Shown: positions 1 through 11,275 of the stretch, in pieces
Layout of the letters: every line of letters starts with the position of its first letter
Numbering within the stretch: the stretch's first letter is position 1
Assembly: GCA_002917775.1 (NCBI GenBank)
Contig: KZ627153.1
Location: 754,692 to 818,691, forward strand
DNA length: 64,000 nt
Direction: 5' to 3'
Origin: Glaciozyma antarctica PI12
Lineage: Eukaryota; Basidiomycota; Microbotryomycetes; Kriegeriales; Camptobasidiaceae
Position numbers and translations under genes: made by a program
The notes under the pieces: generated by a model
The model's database searches: none
What the model was told of the DNA's origin: nothing
Seen by the model: only the letters and a program-made list of their open reading frames with translations

Positions 1-649
1 AATAGCTCAGCGATCACGACCGCATAGGCAAGCATCAAGCTGCCAGAACAGCAGAGCAAGCGCGGAACCTGGGGGACCGGAGGAACCGACATCACTGCTC
101 GCTCGCTCGAAAACCGCCACTCTGGCCTGATATTGCGAAGTCGCCCCGAAGCCTATCATGAGGCAGCTTCTTGTGTTAGGCTCACCGATCACAACCCAAG
201 GTCCCTGGGCCTCTCATCTTCGTGCCCCGGAACCCGGAATCTGCTCCTGTTCCTTTTGAATCACGGTGATTCATACTCTCCTTAACACTCATTAAGGTAA
301 GTCTCGCCCCATTCTTTGCTTGGAAGACTCCTTTCCGCCCATTCATCCAACTATTCCGAGAGCCAACGTCGGTCCTTGAACTCTGTCGAGACAGCTCCCA
401 AGAGTTTGCGGTCTCACATTCCAGTCCAGTTCCCCAAGTCACATCTCTTCCACACTCTTCACACTGAAGCAACTTGGAAGACTCAGCTTAATGATTCACT
501 ATGACCTTTTGGGACCGTGGCTGGCTCGGCCAGCGAGACGGACGGAGCGGCGGAGGGCGGGTGAATGTGGGGCGGAGGCTTCGTTATGACGGCTTCCCTC
601 CTCCTCCTCCTCTCCCCACCAACAGCTACACCTCGCTTGCCGACTTGCG
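1..649. other. Intergenic / EGT1 upstream region
   Basis: No gene is recognised here. Short open frames exist on both strands but lack family motifs and splice-consistent continuation. The last ~60 bases before the EGT1 start are rich in CTCC, as at many promoters and 5' leaders in this window. Confidence 0.6.
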
Positions 650-3600
650 ATGGTTCAAATCATCGACTTGCGAGCCAACTTTCAGTCGTCGCTCAAGCAG
701 GACCTCATCACCGGCCTCGAAGGCAGCGACGGCGCCTCGGAAGGTATCGTCCTTGAGGATCGAGAAGATGGAGACACGCTCCCGCACACGAGGAGTATCC
801 CTACTATGGTGCTGTACTCGGACAAGGGATTAAGCATCTACGAGGAAATCACTCAGCTCGAGGTGAGGGCTTCACCTCCACTTCGGCGCCCGTCATCGAG
901 CTGACTCGCCCCGCCCCCCTTACTTGTTCAGGCTTACTATCCCTTTGCCGCCGAGCTCGAGATCCTCGAGAAGTACGGAGATGAGATTGTACGTCCTCTA
1001 AACTGCTGTTCCTCGGCGACAGGCAGCTGACACCCTCTCCACAGGCGAGCAGGATGTTTGGCGATTCGGACTCGGAGGTTCTCACGGATGCCTACCTGAA
1101 TGGAAGCAAGGAGCGGAACGGGGGAGGGGGAGGAGGAGCGAGGGGTCACGAGCCTTCGGCCGCTGCTAAAGGTGCCGCGAAGAAGGAGAAGTGGTGAGCT
1201 GTCACTTGGGAGGGCTGGATGGGGAGGGAGCTGACGGCTTTGACGGGATTAGGGGCGACCAAGCCGTAGGGACCAACAACGGGGGAGTAAATGGAGGACT
1301 GAATGCTGCTCGAGGAAAGGTCGGGTTGGCAGTCGAGCTGGGCTCTGGGTGCGTGGACCCGTCGCCTGCCTCTTGAGAACCCCACTCACGCCTCCTCGCA
1401 GCTCTCTCGAGAAGACTCGCCATCTCCTTCGCTCCATGTCAAAGCTCCTCAAGCCATCTACCTCTGGAGGCGATGCATCCTTCACTTCAATCGAGTACAA
1501 GGCTGTCAGTCATCCGCACGTTTCGGTGCGACGCATGCTGACGAATCCGTTGCGACGCAGCTGGACCTCGAGCACGGGAGCTTGCTGTCGACGCTCTCCA
1601 AGCTTGTCGAGCAAGAATCCGACTTTGTCACGAGCTCCGACGACGGCACTCCCCGCGTCGTCGCTTCCGGCATCGCAGCGACCTACGACGAAGGACTCGC
1701 TCACCTCAACTCCAAGTCTCCCGCCGACAACGGCTACCTCCCTCCGAACGGAACAAACGCTCCTTCCTCCAAGACCAAGGCCCTACTCTGGCTCGGCTCT
1801 TCTATCGGCAACTTCTCCCGCTCCGACGCAGCATCTTTCGTCAAGAACATCGCCGATAACGTCCTTGACGTGGGCGACTCGTTCCTCATTGGAATCGACA
1901 ACTGCAACGACGGAGCGATGATTGCGAACGGGTACGATGATCCTCAGGGCGTCACGAGGCGGTTCATCATGGAGGGAGTCGAGGTTGGCGGGAGGACCTT
2001 GCATGGCGACGTGGGCGGAGACGGAGGGATGCGCGCGAAGAACTTCGACTACGTTTCAAGGTGGAACGCTCGGGTTGGACGCCACGAGGTGCGTTTCTTC
2101 CATCAGTTCTTGAGCGCGAGACGCCAGCTGACCCCTTCTTTCTTACAGGCATACCTCCGCTGCAAGATCGACAATCTCATCATCCCTATTCCCAAACACG
2201 ACGGCAAGCCTGCACACAACGTTGTTCTCAAGAAGGACGAGTGAGTAGCTTCCATCGCGCGACCTTGCTAGCCTCGCTGACCCTGAGTACAGGCTTCTCG
2301 CCATCGAAGTCAGCTACAAGTACACGCAAGCCGAAGCTCGCGCCGTCTTTGATGCTGCTGGACTTCGTCTCGTTCAGCAGTGGACCGACTCGCGCCAGTT
2401 GCATTCGCTCTACTTGCTCGAGAAGACGCCGTTCTTCTTCCCTTCGTCGGCGGCGCTCCTCAAGGCTCCTAGCGCCGTCGCAGTGAACCCGTATGGAGTT
2501 CCTAGCATGGCAGAGTGGGAGACGATGTGGAAGTGCTGGGACGCGATGACTGTGAGTTCTGTGCGCACCGAGGCTCAGAATCGCGCTGACGAGCTTCTTT
2601 GCAGCTCCAACTCGTTCCTCGAGAACTACTCGCGACGAAACCAATTCCCCTCCGCCATATCATTCTCTTCTACCTCGGCCACATTCCTGCCTTCCTCGAC
2701 ATCCAGCTCTCCAAGTTCGTCCCTTGCCTCTCCTTCCCTCAGCCTCGACTGATCCCATCCACCGAGTAGGTACTTCAACGAACAGCATACTGAGCCCGCT
2801 TCGTTCGCCGAAATCTTCGAGCGCGGAATCGACCCCAGCGTCGAGGACCCTACCAAGATCACCCACTCACACTCGACCGTCCCGACGAACGAAGGCGACT
2901 GGCCCAAGGTCGAAGCGATCCTCGAGTACCAAGAACGCGTTCGCGAGCGGCTGCTCAAGGTGTACGCCGAACACGGGGGGAAGATGTCGAGGAGGTTGGC
3001 GAGGGTTCTGGTCGTCGTGCGTCGTCAGTCTCCACTTTCGGCGAAGATTTGAGCTGACGAGGCTTCTTCGGCTACAGGTCTTTGAGCACGAGGCGATGCA
3101 CATGGAGACGCTTGTCTACATTGCTCTTCAGGCGTCACCGTCACTTCTCCCGATCGACGGCTGGCGAGCTCCCGACTTTGGCAGCCTCAGTCGTTCCTGG
3201 GACCGCTCGATCAAGGCTCAGGGAATCTCTCGTCAAGTCGTCTTCGACTTTGTCCCCGCGACGATCGCGCTCGGACACGCCGACGACGATCGCAAGGACG
3301 ACGACGTCGCGTACGACGAGACGCACGAGTTTGGCTGGGACGTCGAGACGCCGCGTCGCGAGGTCGAGGTAGGAGCGTTTAAGATCGACGCTCTCCCCAT
3401 CTCCAACGTCGAATACCTCCACTACCTCTCGACGCTGCGAACGCTCTCGGACGACCTCTTCCCTTCGTCGTGGGCTTCGACGTCGGGTCCAAAAGTTTAC
3501 GACGCGGCCTCGCTCACGGTCAAGACGCTTTACGGCGAGGTTCCCTTTGCGTACGCCAAACACTGGCCCGTCACTGGCTCTGCTATGCAGCTCGAGTCGT

Positions 3601-4112
3601 TCGCCAAGGTGCGTTCCTTATTCCTCGCTATCGACGCTCTGCTGATTCCTATCGTACGTCCAGGCTAAAGGAGGCCGTCTACCTACGCACGCCGAGCTCT
3701 CCGTCTTTCTCGCCAAAAACCCCGTCGACTCGCCCTCGAGCAACATCGGCTTCGCTCACTTCCATCCCGTCCCTCCGACCCTTCCTCACCTCCAGCGCGA
3801 CGGGTCGACCGGACTCGCTTCGGACGGAGGAGTCTGGCAATGGACTTCGACGGTCCTGGAAGCGCACGACGGGTACTCGCCTTCGTGAGTTCCTCCTTCC
3901 TCATTCGAAGCCTCGACGTCGGCTAACACATTTCGCGCAGGATCCTCTACCCCGGCTACTCGAGCGATTTCCACGACGGGAAGCACCAGATTATTGTCGG
4001 AGGTTCGTATGTCACGCCGCCGAGGTTGGCGAGGCCGTCGTTCGTCAATTGGTACCAGGGAGCGTACCCGTTCGTGCTGGCTGGAGCGAGGGTCGCGTAT
4101 GATGCGGAGTGA
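650..4112 (+). CDS. EGT1: Ergothioneine biosynthesis protein Egt1 (methyltransferase + sulfoxide synthase fusion)
   Basis: Makes ergothioneine from histidine: an N-terminal EgtD-like SAM methyltransferase gives hercynine, and a C-terminal EgtB-like iron sulfoxide synthase joins cysteine to it. About a dozen short introns (for example 863-931, 989-1044) give roughly 920 residues. The methyltransferase part shows VELGSGSLEKT and LLWLGSSIGNFS. The DinB-like part has FEHEAMHMETL, where the HxxxH histidines are the expected iron ligands. The sulfatase-like part runs through GGVWQWTST to a C-terminus ending FVLAGARVAYDAE. The start at 650 (MVQIIDLR) begins the conserved N-terminus, and the frame stays open through every intron I could place. 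The short exon around 1253-1350 and its flanking introns are inferred from protein similarity. Cytosolic. No neighbouring gene has an obvious link to ergothioneine. Confidence 0.93.
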
Positions 4113-4540
4113 AGTGATGGACTCTTTCCTTTTGAACAATAGTGTGAGCTGGCATAAGAACATTGATTCACGGCAGTCGTGTGCGAGGAGAGAGGAATGG
4201 GGAGAACGGCTTCGCAAGGCGGGATTTGAGAGCCCCCTTCCCTGGGCCGGTTGGCGCGCAGAAGAACCCGACTTGCAAAAGTGCCTGGCTGTGTTATCGA
4301 GGAGAAGCACTCGCTAGGGAGAATGGAGAGGAGACAGCGACGCCGCTGGACTCTGGCGTCTGAGAGTGGGCTCAGGCAGCAGCCACGACGTTCTTCGTTC
4401 TTTATTGGTTCCAGTGCACTCGCTGTATTGATTCCAGCCTACCTACAGCCTATCCCTTCTGCCTCTCCTCAGCTGAGCGCTCCCCCGTTTTTCTTTCGCG
4501 CGCGACTGCTTTCCTTCCCCTCACCCCGCCCAGCTCAAAC
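4113..4540. other. Intergenic, EGT1 to pICln
   Basis: About 430 bases with no gene recognised. It holds the EGT1 3' end and a pyrimidine-rich pICln promoter or leader just before the ATG at 4541. Confidence 0.6.
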
Positions 4541-6170
4541 ATGCCAGGTCCGCCCTTCCCTTCCCTCGATTGAACGCGCACTAACGCCCTCAGCAGCCGC
4601 CGTCCTCACCGCACTCACCTCCCCTCCTCCCGCTCTCACCAGTGCTGAGCTCGCCCAGCTCTCCATCTCGACTCCCAACACGTTCGAAGGGATCGCACCA
4701 CTCTTGCGCCACTTGGAGGAGGAGGTCGAGTTTACTATCGATCCTGCGTTCGAGGGCGTGAGTGGTGGGAAGGGAGGATTGTGGATCACTGAGGGGTGAG
4801 TCCGACGCAGTTGCTGTGGCTGGCTTCGAGCGGGAGTATGGGGTGCTTGACTCTCGGTGGGTGCTACTGAGAGTCTGGCGGAGTGCAGGAGGGGCTGCCA
4901 TGGGGGCAGACCGCTTCGTGCTGGCATCGTCGCGAGGTGATGCTGGCGGAGAGTGGTGCCGTCCGACTTCTCCGCCTCTTCAACTTGGGACCTTTTAGCT
5001 CCACTCGGAGTAAGGACAAGGAAATGCGAGGGAGGTGCAAGCATAAGTGTAGCTTCGCTCGTCTGGGCGCGCTTGCAGCTGCTCGCAGCTGGCGTGGTCA
5101 CTCGGAAGGATGACTTGGTTCGAGGGAAGGAGGACAGCTGCTCGGTCGCTTAGACTGCAAGCTTGCGCTCCGTACGCACGTGAGAACAGTACATGCGTCG
5201 AGCGTACGGCGTCTTTTCTTCTTCGAGGAGCCTAGACGACCGAAGCGATTCATCTCACCTTGCCGACTCCAAGCTGTGCTCACAGCTCCCCAAACGAGTG
5301 CGTGAGCATGGCTACTTAGACGGCAAGATGGAGTAGTCCAAACACTTGGATCTGTGCCCACATGGCTAGCCCGAGGAGGCCAACGAGCGACCGACGCGAC
5401 CTGGTCGCCGCGTGCAAAGGCCGCGTCCTCTCCCCTTCGCTGGACACTTTCGCGCGTCAACGAGATCAAGATGCCTGCGTTATCCGCGTGTTCTTTGTGC
5501 AGTGAGCAGCTTCGCCAAGGGCAAACGTCGAGGGTACGTTGGTACGCAAGCCGAAGTGATCTCGCCTTCGCACTTGCTCTGCAGCTGCCCTCAAGTGCTG
5601 GCCATGAACGACACGGCTGTCGTCCCTTCTCAGACGCTGCCACTTTGCATCCTACAGTCCTTACAAGTTCCCCACAGGACGCAAGCTAACGCCTTTCTCC
5701 CGCAGAGCCGTCTCCTTCTTCTCCGCCTCAACCTCGACCGGTCTCTCGATCCCCTACCCCCTCATCACTCTCCACGCCATCTCCCGCGCCCCTCTTCGCC
5801 CTTTTTACCGCTCCTGCCGGCGACTCGAACGGTAGCGTCGAGTCTGGTGGAGGACCTTGCATCTACTGCCAGATCGACGAGACGGAGGGCGCCGAGGACG
5901 ATGGAGAGGGAACGACGAGGGAGGTCATTATCGTGCCGACCAACCCCGCTTCCCGTGGGTCTTTTCGCTTCGTTTGGTAATCCACCTCGCTAACGTGTAC
6001 TCGCAGTCGACAAGATCTTTGAGACCCTCTCGACCTGCGCCGCGCTTCACCCTCCCTCTCTCTCCGGCGACGGCGAGTTTGGCGGATTTGGACTCGACGC
6101 CGATTCGATGGTCTACGCCGATGCGGATGGAAATCTCGTCGGAGGAGGCGTTGAGCCGTTGAGCAGATGA
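4541..6170 (+). CDS. Methylosome subunit pICln-like protein
   Basis: pICln is a chaperone that presents Sm proteins to the PRMT5 methylosome during snRNP assembly. The first exon is seven bases (ATG CCA G), followed by a 46-nt intron (4548-4593). The protein then shows the PH-like fold signature: FTIDPAFEG...GGLWITEGAVSFFS, IPYPLITLHAISR, CIYCQIDE, and an acidic segment before REVIIVPTN. The tail ends in DADGNLVGGGVEPLSR. Total is about 205 residues, normal for the family. Two oddities: a 910-nt intron (4796-5705), and a frame break near the C4 run at 5789-5792, where the reading must shift to keep CIYCQIDE in frame. With no GT/AG pair to explain it, a base error or a real indel is likely. 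Family call is good; the exact model near 5.79 kb is uncertain. Confidence 0.8.
4796..5705 (+). other. Giant intron (910 nt) in the pICln gene
   Basis: The donor GTGAGT follows ACT GAG GG and the acceptor CCCGCAG precedes A GCC GTC TCC. Joining them restores the conserved ITEGAVSFFS, with a CTAAC branch-like motif just upstream of the acceptor. Neighbouring introns are about 50 nt. No internal exon or gene was recognised. Confidence 0.8.
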
Positions 6171-6404
6171 CGGCAGGCGAACGAGCTGAGCAGCGCGGGG
6201 AGGGTGCGTTCGGACTTTGTGGCCACCACGAGGAAGGGGCCTTATTGATTTCTCTTCGCTCGTCCGTCCTCGTCTTTCCTCGCCCCTCATCCGACCCTTG
6301 CAACCACCTCCATCCTCCCTTCCTCGACGCCTCAACTCCCTACCTCTCCCCTCCATTCCCTCCCGCCTACCCCTCCGCCAACCTCCCGGACGTTGACAGG
6401 CTGC

Positions 6405-6796
6405 GATGGCTCATCTCGAATCGATCATGCAGTTTGCTCCTTCGTCAGCAGCGACGACGAACGGTGCGAAAGTGGATGAGAAGGAGGTGTAATCGCGCAC
6501 ATAATACAACAAGAAGGCGAGTAGCTCTTTGCTGCTCGTTGTGTTGACTCCAGCCGCTGCAGACTCCCTCTGTTTCTCGGGCTACCTCGCTGCCTTCTCT
6601 GTCTGGGCGCACCTCCCCCAACGAGATCTTCGAGTACACGCAGCAGTTCCAAGCACGCCTCGCACGACTACAAGCCGAAGCCCGCGACGGCGACTCGCTG
6701 GGGCCTAAGCGGGACGGGTCGAACGGCGGAAAAAATCGACACGCGCGCGCCTTTCGATTTTCGCTGCCCCAACCGTCTCCCCTTTTCATCGTTTGA
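6405..6796 (+). CDS. Small hypothetical protein (possible)
   Basis: Not recognised. Two exons read MAHLESIMQFAPSS...VDEKE, an intron from GTGTAA to CTGCAG (about 6490-6562), then TPSVSRATSLPSLSGRTSPN, a helical stretch EIFEYTQQFQARLARLQ, and a basic tail to a stop at 6794-6796. That gives roughly 105 residues. The splice keeps the frame and the helix looks amphipathic, which favours a real small gene. It ends only 46 bases before the elongase start, so it could instead be part of that gene's long leader. Confidence 0.4.
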
Positions 6797-6842
6797 CATC
6801 TCCTCAGCAGCAACTCTCGCCCACCGAACCGTTCCCGGAATC

Positions 6843-8232
6843 ATGTCCTCGTTCGCCCCCAGCTCGACTCGCCTCATGGCCACGCCCAGGATCGAACAGC
6901 TCGAGCACTCGTGGTTCGATTCTCTCCGCAATTCCCCAACGCCACTTCCTCCGGCGGGCATCCCCTTCCCTGCAGCCTGTGAGTACAGTTCCTTGCATGC
7001 GGTAGGAATGAGACTTTTTGGGGGCCAGAGAGCAAGAGCTGACGACCTTGTGCGCCGAAACAGTCAGCTTCTTCATGAACCCATGGACTCCGATTGTTTT
7101 CGGAATCCTCTACTTTGCCACGGCCAAGACGATCTCTCACTACACGGATGGGAAGAACCGCCTCCAAGGGCGCTTCTGGAACGCGGCGGTTGTGCTGCAC
7201 AACGTGATCCTGGCGGCGTACAGCGGATGGACGTGAGTCGCGATGGGGAGTTGGACGAGCTACGAGGGAGCTGACACGATTCCTGCAGGTTCGCTTCCAC
7301 TGCACCTGCATTCTTTGGAGCGTTCTGGAAGGCGTGGTGGGAGGGAGGAGTCGATGGGCTCGTTCACGTCTTCTGCGACACCGACATGGCAGCGTGGACG
7401 GCGACCCAGTTCCCCTTCTTTTGCTACACCTTCTACCTCTCCAAGTTCTACGAAGTCCTCGACACGGCCATCATCCTTGCCAAGGGGAAGAAGGTCGGCA
7501 TGCTCCAGTCATACCACCACACTGGTTCGTTCCTCTCCTCTCCTCTCCTGCGATCGACGAGCGCGATCTGACCTCCTCCTCCGCATTCCAGGCGCCGTCT
7601 GGACCATGTTTGCTGGATTCCGCACGATGAGCATGCCTATCTGGATCTTCGTGCGTTCCCTCGTCCTTCCTCGCTCCTCATGTGAGCTAACCTCGCGACG
7701 CACGCAGGTCGTCTTCAACTCGGCAATCCACACTCTCATGTACTCGTACTACACCTTTGCCGCCATGAAGCTCCCCTTCCCTCAATTCCTCAAGAAGAGT
7801 CTCACCAAGCTCCAAATCACCCAGTTCCTCGTCGGAGGTCCGTCCTCCTCCCTCCTTCTTTCAAAATCTCGCTGATCCCGATACCGAACAGGCTCCCTTG
7901 CCACCTCGTACCTCTTCATCCAGATCCCCTCCTCCGCCCGACCCAAGTTCTTCGACCAGCTCGCCGAGCAGCTCTCCTTTGGCCAACTCTCGCTCGATTC
8001 GGTCACGAGGATGGGGACGCAGTGCGTCGTCGATAGGGCTCAGCGTGCGGCCGTCTGGCTCAACGTCATCTACCTCATCCCTCTCAGTGAGTCTTTCTCA
8101 TCGTGGGGAGTCGACGGCAGCTGATAGGTGACTCCAGCGTACCTCTTTGCGGCGTTCTTCTTCAAGAGCTACAAGAAGGGAGCGGCGGCCAAGGCTAAGG
8201 CTGCAAAAGCCGGGAGCGTCAAGGCGCAGTAG
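6843..8232 (+). CDS. ELO-family very-long-chain fatty acid elongase (3-ketoacyl-CoA synthase)
   Basis: A membrane-embedded ER condensing enzyme that extends acyl-CoA by two carbons. Seven exons give about 330 residues. Family marks in order: KFYEVLDTAIIL, the histidine box LQSYHHTGAVW (exon break right after YHHT), FNSAIHTLMYSYY, and KLQITQF, with several hydrophobic segments. The tail is rich in lysine and alanine (AKAKAAKAGSVKAQ), suiting an ER-retained cytosolic end. The QSYHHTGA box resembles the delta-9 C18 polyunsaturated elongase branch known from microalgae rather than the HVYHH box of yeast ELO2/ELO3, so substrate preference may differ from ordinary sphingolipid elongases. That last point is inference. 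Confidence 0.9.
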
Positions 8233-9549
8233 ACGGAGCACGTCGTCGTCCTGATGGAGACGGTGTTCATTCGCATGCAGGAGATGGTGTCTTATTCGAT
8301 GGAAGGGGTATCGGAGTACGTTGGAGAGGCTTTGCTTGGAGGGATGTTTTTGTTGTACACAGCATGGTTTGTGGTTTGTGGGAACGTAGAGTCACATTTC
8401 AGAACTGGGGGCGTGGAGTTGCGCGGAGAGTGACTGCTTTCGAGTGACTGCTCGCTCTTCTGACTCTGCTTCGCACGCATGCGAGAGACTGGACGGGAAT
8501 GAAGTGTATCGTCTTTCGATGCTCTTAAAACGGTCCGAGGCCTCCACCGAAGCCTCGCAAGCAAACTCTCGCCAACGCACATCCTGCGAAGTTCGGTCAG
8601 TTCTCGCTCGTCCTCTCCTCGCTCCTCCTTTGGTAGCACTGATTCTGCAACTCGCACTCCACCATTATCATCAGCATCGAGAGTCAATCGCTTGCGTCCG
8701 ACACCGGCGAGGAGTCACGAACAAGCTGGCAGCGTGAGCAGCGCTGGAATGCGGTCACCTCGGGGTTCTTGTGGCACCCAGAGCGCTCCGTGCCTGCTGA
8801 AGAGCTTTCTGTGGAATTAGGACCCAGCTGCGTCGTCCCCGCGCAGAGCAGAGCTGAACGAGCCTTCAGAAGCAAGTCGTCCAGCTGGAGAGTCCCCTCT
8901 TCCGCTTGGCTCAAACATGGATCACGCCTGGCCGGCTGAGAAGCAGACGGGAGAGCAGGCAGAGCAGTCGGCGAAGCTTTGGAGCAGACGGCGTCGACGG
9001 GGAGAGAACCAAAGAGTAGTCGGCCGAAACCCCGCAAGTCGAGGAGGACTTGGTCAGTCCGCTGCTCCTCTCCCTCCCACCACCACTCGCCGCCGCCAGC
9101 TCAGCTCGTACAGCGCCACCAAACAGACCCGACCGCTCCAGCGCCTCAAGCCGACTCGTCCAGTGCCCGACCATCGCCAGCTCCGAGTCGCCCACCTACT
9201 TTGAGCCCGACTTCACAGTTTCCGCCAAGGTAAGGCCGCAGTGAGTGAAGCAGTAGGTACGGAGGTGAGAGATACAACGCACGGCTTGGGCGGCGCTGGG
9301 ATGCTGCAGGAAGCAGAGCAAGGCGGAGGGTGGGAAGGAGGCCCCCGCACGGGGGACGAGGTGCGGTTGCTGGCGCGAGAGCTGAGGTGGATGGGGCAAG
9401 GGATTTGCTTAGGGAACTCTGCCTGCCTGCTTCAGACGCTGTTGGAGGAGCTGAAGCTGACGGTGTTCTCCTACCGCAGGTCGACTCCTCCTCAAGCCTC
9501 GCCCGACCTCGCCGCCGCGAACGGCTTACTGCGACGACAGTTTAACAAG
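8233..9549. other. Intergenic region, ELO to first F-box gene
   Basis: About 1.3 kb with no recognisable gene. Open frames around 8.9-9.25 kb are low in family-like sequence and I leave them out. It presumably holds the elongase 3' UTR and the promoter of the next gene. Confidence 0.55.
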
Positions 9550-10771
9550 ATGAAGACCTCAGCTGCTCACTCTCCGGTACGCCTGCTCGCTCCACCCGGC
9601 TCAACTCGTTCCTGACTGTGCCTCTCTGCAGACCGACGGACCTCGCCAAGTTGCTCCTCTCACTTCCGCTCCTCGACCCTCCCTCGCCACTATCCCGCCA
9701 GAGCTTACCGCCAAGATTGTCGAACCCTCCTGCGAAGGCGCCAACGTTGCCGAGGCTCGCTCTGTCGCCCTCGTTTGCCGCGAGTTCGCTGCTTCCGCGC
9801 GCCCCTTCCTGTGGCAGGTGAGCTCAGTCAGCGCAGAACAGTGATGAGAAGTGCTGACTGCATGCTCACATTTGCAGACGGTCGATCTCTCCAAGGCGTC
9901 GCTCTCCGCTCTCGCCCAATTCCTCTCCAAGCAAGTTCCCCAGCAGGGCGGGTTCATCTACGCGCTCCGCCTGGACGACACCAATCCCTCCGTCGCCGTC
10001 AGTCCTGCCAATTTCGAAGCTACTACGGGAATTCCTCGTCTCTCGGGGGACAACCCTGTGAGCCGCTGGCGTTCAGCGCTCTTCGCCGCCATCATCCGCC
10101 TCCTTCCGAACCTACGCCGCCTCTCCGCCGACGTCTCCACGGTCGGCTATTACATCGAGGACGAGGACCCGCTCATGAAATCTCTCGCGGCTAGCCACAT
10201 CGTCGAGCTGGTCATCACGAAGGTCGGGAGGTATCGTGAGGTCGAGCCATACACAACGCCGGCGTGGTTCATTCCCAAGGTCGTCCAGCATCTTCCGAAT
10301 CTCGAGCGGCTTACCTTTCGAATTACGCTCGAAGGGGACACGGTCGCCGACGACTTGGACACAGCGATGGAGTCCCTCCAAAAGCTCGAATACCTCGCGA
10401 TCATCGGCAACTTTGCTTCGCGTGGCCTCTCAAGGAACTTCGCCTAGCTCGAGGCGAGCCACCCGAGTTCATCGGCGTCCTCGATCTCGTTGGACCGCTC
10501 AGTTCCACTCTGGAGAAGATTTCCATTGGACTTGAGCGCATGCCAGACCGCAGGAAGGCGGAGCAGCTGCGGAAGTGGTGCCAAAAAGAACGGCACTGCG
10601 CTGGAGTGGTCGATGGAACCGAGCCAGGCCTATCTCGGCAAGAGGCGACCCAAGGCGGGTTTGAAGGAGCCGGTCTGGGAGTGGAGGGAGGACGAGCTTC
10701 TTCGCGAGACCACCGACGAGGATGAAGAGTGGGAGGAATTGGGCGAGGAGTATCTGAGTGATGATTACTGA
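9550..10771 (+). CDS. F-box/LRR-like protein, paralogue 1 (frame-disrupted)
   Basis: Probable substrate adaptor of an SCF ubiquitin ligase. The N-terminus is MKTSAAHSP, then after an intron an F-box-like segment: SLATIPPELTAKIV...VALVCREFAASARPFLWQ. A second intron follows WQ, and the rest has loose leucine-rich repeats (LLPNLRRLSADV, LPNLERLTFRIT, LQKLEYLAIIGNF). The C-terminal part (PLKELRLARGEPPEF, then ALEWSMEPSQAYLG, acidic end EELGEEYLSDDY) lies in two other frames. One shift is near 10,415; the other is at the A5 run 10,583-10,587. The partner copy at 29.3 kb shows that all these pieces belong to one protein. It is either a decaying gene or carries sequence errors. Confidence 0.65.
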
Positions 10772-11275
10772 GAGGATGGGCAATGTCATTTCTTGATCTG
10801 TAGCGGTGAGCGGGGGAGGTAGGCTCGACTACTAGGGCTGAGGGCTCCCCTCAAAAGTACCTCCCCCGGTGTCTTCTGCTTGGTTTCTGCTCCTGGCAGC
10901 AACGCTCTCAGGCTCTCCCAGCTCATGTTCGTCTCTCGGCGGACGAGAACTACATTCTCAACCAGAACGCGGCCCGCGAAGAGCTCGCTCCGCACTCGCT
11001 CCGCGCTGGCACTCACCTACATCACCACCGATCTCTTCGCAAACTTCAATTCTGATTTCTTGATCGTCGCCCACCGCCTTCAGCACCTCTCGAATCTCAA
11101 GCGGCAGTCAATCCCTTCTCTTCGTCACAAAACTTTGCGCACAACAGGCACTCCATTTCCGTACTTCTCACGAACACAGAGACCGTACGTATCTCCCCCG
11201 CCCAAGCCTTCCTCTGGACCTGCGAAGCTCACTCGCGTCAGCTGCGGGCTTCTCTCACAAAGCGAGCACGCACCA
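10772..11275. other. Intergenic, F-box 1 to Argonaute 3' end
   Basis: About 500 bases. One frame near 10.98-11.1 kb reads LFANFNSDFLIVAHRLQHLS, faintly like the leucine-rich F-box family, but nothing firm is supported. Confidence 0.45.

Noticed and set aside
5098-5643. A 181-codon minus-strand frame inside the pICln giant intron
   Set aside because: No recognisable domain and poor coding character; I treat the stretch as intron.
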